Shown: positions 33,774 through 41,866 of the stretch, in pieces | How the letters are laid out: the number at the start of each line of letters is the position of its first letter | Position numbering within the stretch: position 1 is the first letter of the stretch | Origin: Ferruginibacter sp. | Lineage (GTDB): Bacteria > Bacteroidota > Bacteroidia > Chitinophagales > Chitinophagaceae | Length of the DNA: 57,750 nucleotides | NCBI GenBank assembly: GCA_014379905.1 | Contig: JACMKX010000001.1 | Location: 1 to 57,750 of the forward strand | Reading direction: 5' to 3' | The notes under the pieces: generated by a model | Databases searched by the model: none | What the model was told of the DNA's origin: nothing | What the model saw: only the letters and a program-made list of their open reading frames with translations | Translations under genes and position numbers: made by a program

Positions 33774-34586
33774 ATGCTCACAAAAATTAAAGAAGCAACA
33801 GCATATATAAAGACTTTAATAAAGGAAGAACCTGTAGCAGGCATCGTACTTGGCAGTGGCCTGGGCAATTTTGGCCGGCAAATAGAAGTAGAGAAGGAAA
33901 TTGCTTACGGGGATATTCCAAATTTTCCGGTAAGTACAGTAGAGGGGCATAGCGGTAAATTGTTATTTGGAGAACTAAGCGGAAAGAAGGTCATTGCCAT
34001 GAGTGGAAGGTTTCATTATTATGAAGGTTATCATCCGCATGATGTTGTGTTCCCGATAAGGGTAATGAGATACCTTGGAATTAAAACCCTATTTTTAAGC
34101 AATGCTGCCGGCGGAACAAATACCTCTTTTAAAGTGGGAGACCTGATGATCATTAAAGATCATATCAGTTTTTTTACCCCTAATCCCCTGGTAGGCAAAA
34201 ACGACAAAGAACTGGGAACCCGTTTCCCGGATATGACAGAGCCTTACAGCAAAGACCTGATCGGTAAAGCAAAGAAAATTGCAGCAGATGCAGGCATTGA
34301 TGTGAAAGAAGGCGTGTATATTTCTGTAACGGGTCCGACTTTTGAAACAAAGGCAGAATACAGGCTCGTGCATACACTTGGAGCCGACGCTGTTGGTATG
34401 AGCACGGTTCAGGAAACAATTGCTGCAGTTCATATGGGGCTTCCGGTTTTTGCAGTAAGTGTAATTACCGACCTTGGAATAAGAGAAGACGACAATGTTA
34501 TTACGCATGAAGAGGTATTGGAAGCAGCCCACGCAGCTGAACCCAAACTCACACATATTTTTAAAGAAATGATTGCGGCATTATAA
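33774..34586 (+). CDS. punA: Purine-nucleoside phosphorylase (PNP type I)
   Basis: 270 residues, trimeric PNP size. It cleaves inosine and guanosine with phosphate to free base and ribose-1-phosphate. Visible motifs are GIVLGSGLGNFGRQIE (phosphate loop), GRFHYYEGYHPHDVVFPIRV, SNAAGGTNTSF, GPTFETKAEYRL and AVSVITDLGIREDDNVITHEE. All are canonical. Followed after 7 bp by the porin gene, so the two may be co-transcribed. Confidence 0.96.
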   Translation: MLTKIKEATAYIKTLIKEEPVAGIVLGSGLGNFGRQIEVEKEIAYGDIPNFPVSTVEGHSGKLLFGELSGKKVIAMSGRFHYYEGYHPHDVVFPIRVMRYLGIKTLFLSNAAGGTNTSFKVGDLMIIKDHISFFTPNPLVGKNDKELGTRFPDMTEPYSKDLIGKAKKIAADAGIDVKEGVYISVTGPTFETKAEYRLVHTLGADAVGMSTVQETIAAVHMGLPVFAVSVITDLGIREDDNVITHEEVLEAAHAAEPKLTHIFKEMIAAL

Positions 34587-34593
34587 TAGCAGC

Positions 34594-36594
34594 ATGAATA
34601 AAATAGTCTTCACATTTATATTTATAATCGCAGCGCTGCAATCCTATGGGCAGCAATTCCCCGGCGGTATACGCAACAAGATAGGGAATATAAAAAATAA
34701 TGCTGCATCGCAGGATACCACCAAAAAAGGATTTGAGCAAAGAGATGATCTTGCAGACAGTATCACCATCAGCTACCGCTACATGGATCAATTGCGGAGG
34801 TATACTCTTGATTCTTCTGTAAATGATATTGATAATTATTTTCCTGTACCAACAGATTATATGTACCTGGGTAATAATGGTGCCGCTGCAACCTCCCTCA
34901 TATTTACCCCATTTACAAAAGCAGGCTGGGATGCAGGGTTTCATGCATTCGATATTTACCGTTTTACACTGGAACAGTCAAAGTTTTATAAAACCACCCG
35001 GCCCTTTTCACTAATTGGCTACCAGTTGGCTGCCGGTAAAGAACAAATGGTGATGGCCCAGCATACCCAAAACATCAAACCAAACTTTAATGCAGGGTTT
35101 GATTACAGGCTTATTAATGCCCCGGGCTTTTTTGTAAACCAGAATAACAACCATAATAACGTTCGCTTTTTTGCCAACTACCAGGGAAAAAGAAAGCGAT
35201 ATAATTCCTTCCTGGTACTGCTCAACAATACTATTCGTGCGTCGGAAAACGGGGGCATAAGAAATGACTCTTTTTTATTGAGCCCAAATTATAAAGATAG
35301 GTTTGGTGTAGATGTAAATATTGGGAACGATAATAAATTTAACCAGAATCCTTTTTCCACTACTATAAGGACAGGAAATATTTATAAGGACTTTACTTTT
35401 TTCCTGAGGCAGAGTTATGATATCGGTCAAAAAGATTCGATAGCCATTAATGATTCTACTACCGACTATTTGTTTTATCCGAGGTTAAGGCTTCAACATA
35501 GTTTTTCCTACAATACCAATAAATATACTTTCGTGGATGCAGTACCTGATCCCGCAATTTACCAGAAATGGTACAATATATTGATGCCGCTTCCACCAGA
35601 TACGCTGCAGATAACTGATAAGTGGACTATTTTAGAGAACGATTTTTCATTGATCCAATTTCCTGATGCAAAAAACCCGGGACAGTTTTTATTAGCAGGA
35701 GCAACGCTACAGAATATAAAAGGAGTATTGAAAAATGGAACAGAAGATTTTTACAACCTCAAACTGCATGGCGAATACCGCAACCGTACCCGCAATAAAA
35801 AATGGGATATCTTATTAAAAGGTGAATTTTACCTCAATGGATTTAATACGGGTGATTACAATGTTACCGCCAGCCTAAGCCGGTTCCTGAACAAAAAACT
35901 CGGGGATGTGCAGCTGTTTTTTATCAATACCAACCGAACGCCGTCTTTTATTTTTGACAGCCGCTCTTCTTTTAATATCGAAAATAGCAATAGCTCAGCC
36001 AAAGAAAATATTATTTCATTTGGTGCTACTGCCAACAACCCTTTTGTACAACTCGGTTTTGCCAACCACCTTATTACCAACTACGCTTATTTTAACAGCT
36101 ATTACCAGTCTGCACAAAGCAATAAGATCATTAATGTGTTGCAGGTATCAGCATCAAAAAAAATAAAACTAAGTAAAAGGTGGAACTATTATATTGATGC
36201 AACGCTGCAACAAACGGATGCGGCAGCGCCCATAAAAGTTCCCTTGTTATTTACGAGAAGCCGCCTGGCATTTGAAGGTAACTTCTTCAAAAATCTTTTC
36301 CTGAGCACAGGCTTGGAAGTAAGATATTTTACACCCTACAAAGCTTATAATTATTCACCACTTAATGGAAAGTTTGTACCGCAGGATACAATAACATTAA
36401 AAAACCTGCCGGATGTACACGCCTTCATGCATTTCCGTATTAAAAGTTTCACTGGCTTTTTAAGGGCAGAGAACCTGAACACGGTAAATTTTAAAAACGG
36501 GTTTGGTTTTGTAAATAATAATTACGCTACACCTTATATTCCTTCCCCGGGGATGATCATTCGTTTTGGGGTGAGGTGGTGGTTCGTGAATTAA
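34594..36594 (+). CDS. Putative porin (Porin_10-like outer-membrane protein)
   Basis: 666 residues from the ATG at 34594. A signal peptide (NKIVFTFIFIIAALQSYGQ) is followed by a short polar spacer (FPGGIRNKIGNIKNN) and then a long beta-barrel of alternating hydrophobic strands with aromatic belts (LINAPGFFVNQNNNHNNVRF, NYQGKRKRYNSFLVLLNN, LKLHGEYRNRTRNKKWDIL). It ends in an aromatic VRWWFVN, as outer-membrane barrels do. The pattern matches the putative porin family PF14121. The cargo is unknown. The stop codon merges into a CACGAATT repeat. Confidence 0.82.
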   Translation: MNKIVFTFIFIIAALQSYGQQFPGGIRNKIGNIKNNAASQDTTKKGFEQRDDLADSITISYRYMDQLRRYTLDSSVNDIDNYFPVPTDYMYLGNNGAAATSLIFTPFTKAGWDAGFHAFDIYRFTLEQSKFYKTTRPFSLIGYQLAAGKEQMVMAQHTQNIKPNFNAGFDYRLINAPGFFVNQNNNHNNVRFFANYQGKRKRYNSFLVLLNNTIRASENGGIRNDSFLLSPNYKDRFGVDVNIGNDNKFNQNPFSTTIRTGNIYKDFTFFLRQSYDIGQKDSIAINDSTTDYLFYPRLRLQHSFSYNTNKYTFVDAVPDPAIYQKWYNILMPLPPDTLQITDKWTILENDFSLIQFPDAKNPGQFLLAGATLQNIKGVLKNGTEDFYNLKLHGEYRNRTRNKKWDILLKGEFYLNGFNTGDYNVTASLSRFLNKKLGDVQLFFINTNRTPSFIFDSRSSFNIENSNSSAKENIISFGATANNPFVQLGFANHLITNYAYFNSYYQSAQSNKIINVLQVSASKKIKLSKRWNYYIDATLQQTDAAAPIKVPLLFTRSRLAFEGNFFKNLFLSTGLEVRYFTPYKAYNYSPLNGKFVPQDTITLKNLPDVHAFMHFRIKSFTGFLRAENLNTVNFKNGFGFVNNNYATPYIPSPGMIIRFGVRWWFVN

Positions 36595-36595
36595 A

Positions 36596-36635
36596 TTTCA
36601 CGAATTATTCGAATTGTGCGAATTACACGAATTTT
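36596..36635. repeat. CACGAATT-family repeat at the porin stop
   Basis: TTTCACGAATTATTCGAATT then GTGCGAATTACACGAATT. The first unit forms an inverted pair with TTCGTGAA at the porin 3' end. The next stretch (TTCGTGCCTTTGTGTCTTC) is another recurrent intergenic phrase. Confidence 0.6.
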
Positions 36636-36777
36636 ATTTACACTTCTAACTTAGTGCATCTTCGTGCCTTTGTGTCTTCATGGCATATAAAAAATCGTTT
36701 AACCTTATAGCGTCAGCTTCTACGATTTCTTATCCCAGTTTTAACTTTTTGCCTTTTTCTTCCAAAAAAACTTTCGC

Positions 36778-36785
36778 TACCTTTG
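36778..36785 (+). promoter_or_regulatory. TACCTTTG box directly before the HYC_CC_PP gene
   Basis: Exact TAnnTTTG match ending 5 bp before a GTG start at 36791. If used, the mRNA would be leaderless or nearly so. Confidence 0.4.
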
Positions 36786-36790
36786 GCCCG

Positions 36791-37180
36791 GTGAAAAAAA
36801 TCTTCCTTTCCATATTAAGTATAGTGTATATGACGGTGTCTTCGGGCATTGCTATGGAAATTCATTACTGTATGGGAGAAAGGGCTGGAGCAGACCTTTA
36901 CGGAACATCATCCGAAAAATGTGGCCGCTGCGGAATGAAGGAACAAAATAAAAAAGGTTGCTGCCACGATGATCACCAGTTTTATAAATTAGAAGACAGC
37001 CATAAAAAAGCTGTTAACGATCTCTCTTTTAATATCGGCGAAATTGCTTTACCAGCTCCCGTAGTTGTTTATAACTCGGGCATCCCGGTTGACAGGGCAA
37101 CCGCCATACCTCATGATAATTCTCCGCCGGGCTATATCGAACCTCCCGCCCGCATACTTCACGGTGTTTTCAGAATCTGA
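36791..37180 (+). CDS. HYC_CC_PP family secreted protein
   Basis: 129 residues from a GTG at 36791. The longer frame from the ATG at 36680 adds about 37 Ser/Phe-rich residues with no domain, and part of that lies in repeat sequence. The GTG start gives a signal peptide (KKIFLSILSIVYMTVSSGI). Then come the family's name motifs: HYCMG (after about residue 27), paired Cys (CGRCGM, KGCCHDD) and two PP motifs near the end (NSPPGYIEPPA). These small exported Cys/His proteins occur beside metal-handling genes in Bacteroidota. Two HMA-domain proteins follow directly. Copper or another soft metal is a plausible ligand. Confidence 0.8.
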   Translation: MKKIFLSILSIVYMTVSSGIAMEIHYCMGERAGADLYGTSSEKCGRCGMKEQNKKGCCHDDHQFYKLEDSHKKAVNDLSFNIGEIALPAPVVVYNSGIPVDRATAIPHDNSPPGYIEPPARILHGVFRI

Positions 37181-37274
37181 TTGTCAGAAATGTTTTTGAC
37201 AGCCACAATGATCATTGTTGCTGCAGGTGCTTCGCATCCAACCAAATCATTTTTTACATATCAAATTATATACA

Positions 37275-37640
37275 ATGAAATTAGCTTCATTTATAGCCGT
37301 ATTATTTTTCGGCCTTTTTACTACATCTTCAACATTTGCACAAACAACAGCCCCTTCAGCCATTAAATATGAAACCATTAAAGTATGGGGTAACTGCGGT
37401 ATGTGCAAGGAAACCATAGAGGGCGCTGCAAAAAAAGCAGGCGCCAGTACTGCAGATTGGAACGAGGAAAGCAAGGAACTAAAAGTTAGCTATCCGGTTA
37501 AAAAAACATCTTCTGAAAAGATCCAGAAAAAGATAGCCAAATCGGGTTACGATACCAAAGATTTTATCGCATCCGACAAAGCCTATAATGCTTTGCATGG
37601 CTGCTGTAAGTACGACAGGAAAGATGCTGCCGTTAATTAA
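37275..37640 (+). CDS. Secreted heavy-metal-associated (HMA) domain protein (1)
   Basis: 121 residues from the ATG at 37275, which gives a signal peptide (KLASFIAVLFFGLFTTSSTF, cleaved after AQ). One HMA domain: TIKVWGNCGMCKETIEGAAK with the CxxC metal pair, then SKELKVSYPV and KIQKKIAKSGYDTKDF. An extra C-terminal CC (HGCCKYD) is unusual for a simple HMA domain. It should bind a soft metal such as copper in the periplasm. It lies between the HYC_CC_PP gene and a second HMA gene with short gaps (94 and 48 bp). Confidence 0.88.
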   Translation: MKLASFIAVLFFGLFTTSSTFAQTTAPSAIKYETIKVWGNCGMCKETIEGAAKKAGASTADWNEESKELKVSYPVKKTSSEKIQKKIAKSGYDTKDFIASDKAYNALHGCCKYDRKDAAVN

Positions 37641-37688
37641 TACAGACAGTATCTGTCATTCATCTCTTAATTATTAAATCGTAATCAA

Positions 37689-38231
37689 ATGAAACAGTTA
37701 TTTATAATAGCAGCCCTGCTGTTTAGCCTGTTATCACAGGCACAGGTGAGCAAAGTAAGCCTGCAGGCCAGCGGCCTCACCTGTAGCATGTGCAGCAACG
37801 CAATCAACAAGTCACTTAAGTCTTTGGATTATGTGGAGAAGGTAATGGCCAATATTAAAACATCAACGTTTGATATTACGTTTAAGCCTGGCACTGCTGT
37901 AAATTTTGATCAACTCAAAAAGAAAGTAGAAGATGCAGGGTTTTTTGTAGCTACTCTTATCGCTACTGTGAATTTTAATAATCTTATGATTGAAAAAGAT
38001 GAACACTACAATGTTGCTGGTATGAACATCCATTTTCTTAATGGCAAGGGGCAGGTGCTCAACGGCGAACAGGCGATACAGGTGGTTGATAAAGGGTATG
38101 TATCTGCCAAAGCTTTTAAGAAAAATCAATTGTATACTCAAATGGAATGTTACAAAACCGGTGTGGCCGGCAGCTGTTGTTCCAAAGCAGGGCTGGGTAC
38201 AGGTGCAAGAATTTTTCATGTAACTATTTGA
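37689..38231 (+). CDS. Secreted HMA-domain protein (2)
   Basis: 180 residues. Signal peptide ending SQA (residue about 18), then an HMA domain with SGLTCSMCSNAINKSLKSL (CxxC present) and FDITFKPGTAVNFDQLKKKV. A C-terminal part of about 90 residues follows (NNLMIEKDEHYNVAGMNIHF) and a final Cys cluster (MECYKT, GSCCSKAG). The extra domain is not one I know. It might hand metal to a partner. A GC-rich hairpin separates it from the outer-membrane protein gene. Confidence 0.86.
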   Translation: MKQLFIIAALLFSLLSQAQVSKVSLQASGLTCSMCSNAINKSLKSLDYVEKVMANIKTSTFDITFKPGTAVNFDQLKKKVEDAGFFVATLIATVNFNNLMIEKDEHYNVAGMNIHFLNGKGQVLNGEQAIQVVDKGYVSAKAFKKNQLYTQMECYKTGVAGSCCSKAGLGTGARIFHVTI

Positions 38232-38236
38232 TCACA

Positions 38237-38256
38237 GGGCCGCCCCTGGGCGGCCC
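38237..38256 (+). terminator. GC-rich hairpin between HMA gene 2 and the outer-membrane protein gene
   Basis: GGGCCGCC, loop CCTG, GGCGGCCC then AATTTT: a very stable 8-bp all-GC stem in an AT-rich region. It could terminate or attenuate the operon before the last gene, which starts 14 bp later. Confidence 0.6.
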
Positions 38257-38269
38257 AATTTTATATTTT

Positions 38270-39079
38270 ATGAGATTATTTTTCCTTGCCTTGCTTTTAC
38301 TGACAGGCATAAGAGGAGCCAGCCAGGAATTATACGTGTACACAGAACCCGCCAGCAACATGGCAGCTAAAACTATTGGTTTCAGGCTGACCAATAATTT
38401 TATGCGAACAGCCGGCACACAGCAATATAAATACGTGGCTGCTCCCGAAATAATGTTGGGGCTTTCAAAATCATTCATGCTGCATGCAGAAACTTTTTTA
38501 AGTAACCGTAATGATGGATTTAAAGTAGACGGTGGAAGCCTTTATTTGAAGTATCGTTTTTTTAGCCGGGATGAAGTGCACAGCCATTTCCGCATGGCGG
38601 CTTATATGCGGGGTTCTTACAATAACACCCATATCCATCAGCCTGCTATTGATATGCAGGGTATGAATAGCGGTGTGGAAACTGGTATCATTGCTACCAA
38701 ACTCCAAAACAAAGTAGCTATATCTGCCGGGCTTTCACATTTGTATGCACTTGATAACAGCAAAGGAAATAAATTTTATTACGGAGAGGATAATCGACAC
38801 GCAATAGCTTACACATTGTCGGCGGGCCGTTTAATGTTGCCAGGGGAATATACCAGCTATAACCAAACGAATGTAAATTTGATGACAGAGTTGTTGGGTC
38901 AAACAAATATAGCTTCCGGCAGAACCTTTGTGGATATTGCACCATCTGTACAATTCATTATTCATAGCCGCATGCGGGTAGATTTGGGGTATCGTTTCGG
39001 GTTGATAAGGAAGTTGCAAAGAACAAGTGAAGATGGAGCATTGGTAAGAATGGAGTACAATATTTTTAATGCCTTCTAG
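38270..39079 (+). CDS. Outer-membrane beta-barrel protein of the metal-handling group
   Basis: 269 residues from the ATG at 38270. A signal peptide (LFFLALLLLTGIRGASQ) is followed by a barrel of alternating strands: KTIGFRLTNNFMRTAGTQQY, LGLSKSFMLHAETFLSN, LYLKYRFFSRDEVHSHFRMA, VAISAGLSHLYALDNS and MRVDLGYRFGLIRKL. It has a His-rich loop (RGSYNNTHIHQPAIDMQGMN) that could bind metal. It is probably the exit or sensing partner of the HMA proteins upstream. The family is not one I can name. Confidence 0.75.
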   Translation: MRLFFLALLLLTGIRGASQELYVYTEPASNMAAKTIGFRLTNNFMRTAGTQQYKYVAAPEIMLGLSKSFMLHAETFLSNRNDGFKVDGGSLYLKYRFFSRDEVHSHFRMAAYMRGSYNNTHIHQPAIDMQGMNSGVETGIIATKLQNKVAISAGLSHLYALDNSKGNKFYYGEDNRHAIAYTLSAGRLMLPGEYTSYNQTNVNLMTELLGQTNIASGRTFVDIAPSVQFIIHSRMRVDLGYRFGLIRKLQRTSEDGALVRMEYNIFNAF

Positions 39080-39382
39080 ATTGGGATTCAGGGATTAAAG
39101 GATGATTGGATTATGTAAGTCATAAATCATCAGCGCCCCCTCGCAAATACGATTAAAAAAATAATATGGTAGTAAAAGCAATCGGTAAGTTCTTTGCTAA
39201 ACTATTCCGGGCACTTTTCGTTAAAAGGAATTGCTGCAAATTTTTATAATCCCAAAAGGAGGGAATTAAGTGCTTTCCGTAATAATGTCAGCCTTTAGGG
39301 CCTAAACTAAACAGCGCTGTTTAAAGCCTGCTCCCAACAAAGAATATTAAATAATCAATTATTAATAATCAATAATTAACAA
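39080..39382. other. 303-bp intergenic region
   Basis: It holds a possible 27-codon micro-ORF at 39166-39249 and a perfect AAACAGC/GCTGTTT palindrome at about 39309-39322 within a CAGCCT...AAAGCC context. The last 40 bp are AT-rich (AATAATCAATTATTAATAAT). I see nothing else. Confidence 0.5.
39166..39249 (+). CDS. Possible cationic amphipathic micro-ORF
   Basis: ATG to TAA encoding 27 residues, MVVKAIGKFFAKLFRALFVK followed by RNCCKFL. It is strongly amphipathic, with Lys/Arg every 3-4 residues, and ends in a Cys pair. It could be a small membrane peptide. A 27-codon frame can also arise by chance, and there is no recognisable promoter. Confidence 0.25.
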   Translation: MVVKAIGKFFAKLFRALFVKRNCCKFL

Positions 39383-40381
39383 CTAACTCTTGCTTTTCTC
39401 TGTTCTCGCCAATCCCATTACCATATTATTGAGGCATTGCTGATCTGTAAATTTTTTTGTTATGTTACTTGCACGGGCCAGCAGGTCGTCATACAAAGCT
39501 CTCTCAACGCCAAATATTTCAAATGATTTTATCAATGCATCATCGTGATTGAAACCAGCAGTTTGCTGCAGTGCTTCCGCAACGGCAAAATATTGGAGCC
39601 CTTCGTCTTTTATTTTTCCTAATGCTGATATGACCCAGCTCAAAGCGTAGAAATAATTTTTTTCTAATAATAAGAACCAGTTGTTATCGCCTGCATCCGG
39701 CATTATATTAAACCTGGAGTTTACTATTTCGGGTAACAGGTATTCCTTTGTAGCCTGCTCACTTTCGTCGCTATCCATAATTTGTATGCAGCCCTGTAAT
39801 GCCTGGGCATAGATGCTTAACCAGCGTATAGCTCTCCTGAATTCATGCACCTGGTTTTCCATTTCGGTAAAATTGCCACCTGAATCTTTTACAAATTTGT
39901 TGGTGTTTTTTATGGCCTCCTCATACACCGCTTTAATCGCTTTAAGTTCTTCTTTTGGCTGCAACCAATCTGCTTCTTTCAGTTTTTTTCTGATCGCTGA
40001 AAAACTATCTTTTGCAAGCCATTTGCCTTCCGTTAATAATTCATTACAGCTTTGTATTTTTTCGCGGGCCTGCGCCTGCATGTATTCTCTTATATGAGCA
40101 GGCACCATCGGGTGCTTTGAAAAGCTGTTGGCATATGCATCATAATAATCAATGGTTCCAAGGCCATCTTCCAATAGTTTAAACTGTTCCCTCAGGCTGT
40201 TGAACTTTTTGCTATTGTGGATATCCCGGTACATACGGGAGAGCGCTTCCAACATAAAGAGCGGCGTGCGGGCATCATTTTTATAAAGGTACAAAGCAGG
40301 GTTGTGGTCTTTGGCTGCTTCCTGCATCAGCAATTCCAGTTTAACGAGATAATATTCAAACCTGGCCGGTCCTCTTTTCAT
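39383..40381 (-). CDS. Helical protein of unknown function, CHAD-like segment
   Basis: 332 residues, almost entirely alpha-helical and charged, no signal peptide, no membrane span. One segment, NQVHEFRRAIRWLSIYAQAL (residues about 175-200), resembles the His/Arg-rich helix of CHAD domains, which bind polyphosphate, but the match is partial. It is last in a same-strand set: amidotransferase, ATP-grasp, then this gene (gaps 111 and 186 bp). Its C-terminus includes a long AEALQQTAGFNHDDALIKSF helix. I do not recognise a family with certainty. Confidence 0.7.
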   Translation of the reverse strand: MKRGPARFEYYLVKLELLMQEAAKDHNPALYLYKNDARTPLFMLEALSRMYRDIHNSKKFNSLREQFKLLEDGLGTIDYYDAYANSFSKHPMVPAHIREYMQAQAREKIQSCNELLTEGKWLAKDSFSAIRKKLKEADWLQPKEELKAIKAVYEEAIKNTNKFVKDSGGNFTEMENQVHEFRRAIRWLSIYAQALQGCIQIMDSDESEQATKEYLLPEIVNSRFNIMPDAGDNNWFLLLEKNYFYALSWVISALGKIKDEGLQYFAVAEALQQTAGFNHDDALIKSFEIFGVERALYDDLLARASNITKKFTDQQCLNNMVMGLARTEKSKS

Positions 40382-40567
40382 TTTATTGTATTTATAGATT
40401 CACGGATGATACAGATAAACCTGATTTTATTTACAAAATCTGTATTAATCGGATGATTCGTTGTATCGTAAAATTTTAATTAAAGATGTGTGAAGACACC
40501 AATGATCTCATGGCTAATCAAATAATCAGTGTTGATATGCCAGGAGCCCGGTATCCCTGTGTCAAAA

Positions 40568-41755
40568 TTATTGTTCAAAAAAAGCAACTCCGCCTCCAAC
40601 CCATTCCTTGTCTTTATTATAGCGGGTGCCAATCATTTTTCCTTTACTCAGCCTTGCCAGGTTGTGTACACCCACAGGCCTTTTCCAGCCCTCTTTCCAG
40701 AAATAGAATAAACGTATCTCCGCTTTTGCAGGTTCATCCGGTGTAAGAATTACAGGCGCATAGTATACTTTCCTTTGCAGTATCCAGTTTTCAGGGTCCT
40801 TAATTTTATCAATATCTTCCTGCTTTAAATCAATCACTACCCCCATACCGGCAAAAGAGAATAAAGGCTTCAATACAAATTCATCCAGTTTTACCGGCTG
40901 TGTTATTTCATTGAGGAAAAAAGTTTCCGGCACATAAGGATTGTCAATAAAGGGCAAAGTGAATTTGCTGATGCGGTAGAACCAGTTTGGATGCGGCACC
41001 CATTCCACATCATATGGTTTAGACAGGTCAACAATATCTCCCAGGTCTTCCTGTTGCTGCAGGTCATCAAATATTACCCGGTTATAAATTCGGTGCACGG
41101 GCGTTTTTACGCCATCGTTCATGTAAAATAATTTTTCTCCTTCGGCAATCAGTTTGGTGAGGCAAACCATATTGATGCCGAGTAATTTTTTAGTACAGTA
41201 AAAATCGATCCTCGTTTTTTGTTTTTCCGGGTATATCTCCAGTAATATCACATTCTCCGGATGGTGATTTCCCACAAAAATATCTTTCAGTAATTGTATG
41301 TAGGATTCTTTATTGTAGCCATTCAGGTAAGCAGAATAATTATCCGGCAGGTTAGCATACTTTGCTGTTATTTCGCTATGATATGCCTGGAAAGCAAAAA
41401 GGGTAGGGAAGCCCTGCATTTCTATCAGCTGTGGTTCCAGTTCGCCCGATTTGTTTTCGCAAACACCAAAATCGAATACAAGGCATTGCGGATGTGCATC
41501 TTCACCGGGAACATTTAGTTCGGCAGGAATACTCCTGTATGTTAGTTCTTTAAAATTTTCTGCAACAATTACATCGATAATATCCTCACAGGCACCGAGC
41601 ATTTTTTTGATGAACTCTTTTGGAACAAATACAGGGGTTTCTGCATTACGAAAATCAAGCGCACCAGGTTCCAGGGCTTCAATTTCTTCCATGTATTGAT
41701 CATATTTCTCTTTAGTAAAATTCTGGTTGAATGCTTGCCTCAGGTCTTTTTGCAT
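40568..41755 (-). CDS. ATP-grasp-like ligase of unknown substrate
   Basis: 395 residues, cytosolic. Features of ATP-grasp enzymes are in circularly-permuted-like order: PQLIEMQGFPTLFAFQ (residues about 108-125), PVHRIYNRVIFDDL, then VLKPLFSFAGMGVVIDL (nucleotide-binding Lys and Gly-rich loop, about 290-306), ILQRKVYY, and AEIRLFYFWKEGW (metal site). It should couple ATP to amide or peptide bond formation. The upstream gene is a class I glutamine amidotransferase with an intact triad, which suggests ammonia supplied from glutamine. No product is known to me. Confidence 0.7.
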   Translation of the reverse strand: MQKDLRQAFNQNFTKEKYDQYMEEIEALEPGALDFRNAETPVFVPKEFIKKMLGACEDIIDVIVAENFKELTYRSIPAELNVPGEDAHPQCLVFDFGVCENKSGELEPQLIEMQGFPTLFAFQAYHSEITAKYANLPDNYSAYLNGYNKESYIQLLKDIFVGNHHPENVILLEIYPEKQKTRIDFYCTKKLLGINMVCLTKLIAEGEKLFYMNDGVKTPVHRIYNRVIFDDLQQQEDLGDIVDLSKPYDVEWVPHPNWFYRISKFTLPFIDNPYVPETFFLNEITQPVKLDEFVLKPLFSFAGMGVVIDLKQEDIDKIKDPENWILQRKVYYAPVILTPDEPAKAEIRLFYFWKEGWKRPVGVHNLARLSKGKMIGTRYNKDKEWVGGGVAFFEQ

Positions 41756-41866
41756 AAATGATTCGTTTTAAGGATGTTTCCTTAAAAATAAGCATAATTT
41801 AAATGTCTTTAACCGCAAAGGCGCAAAGACGATGGGAAGCATTAAAACATCTGGAACTTTTGAACC

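Noticed and set aside
36680..36790. Upstream ATG start for the HYC_CC_PP protein
   Set aside because: It would add about 37 residues of Ser/Phe-rich sequence, partly in a repeat, and places the promoter box inside the gene.
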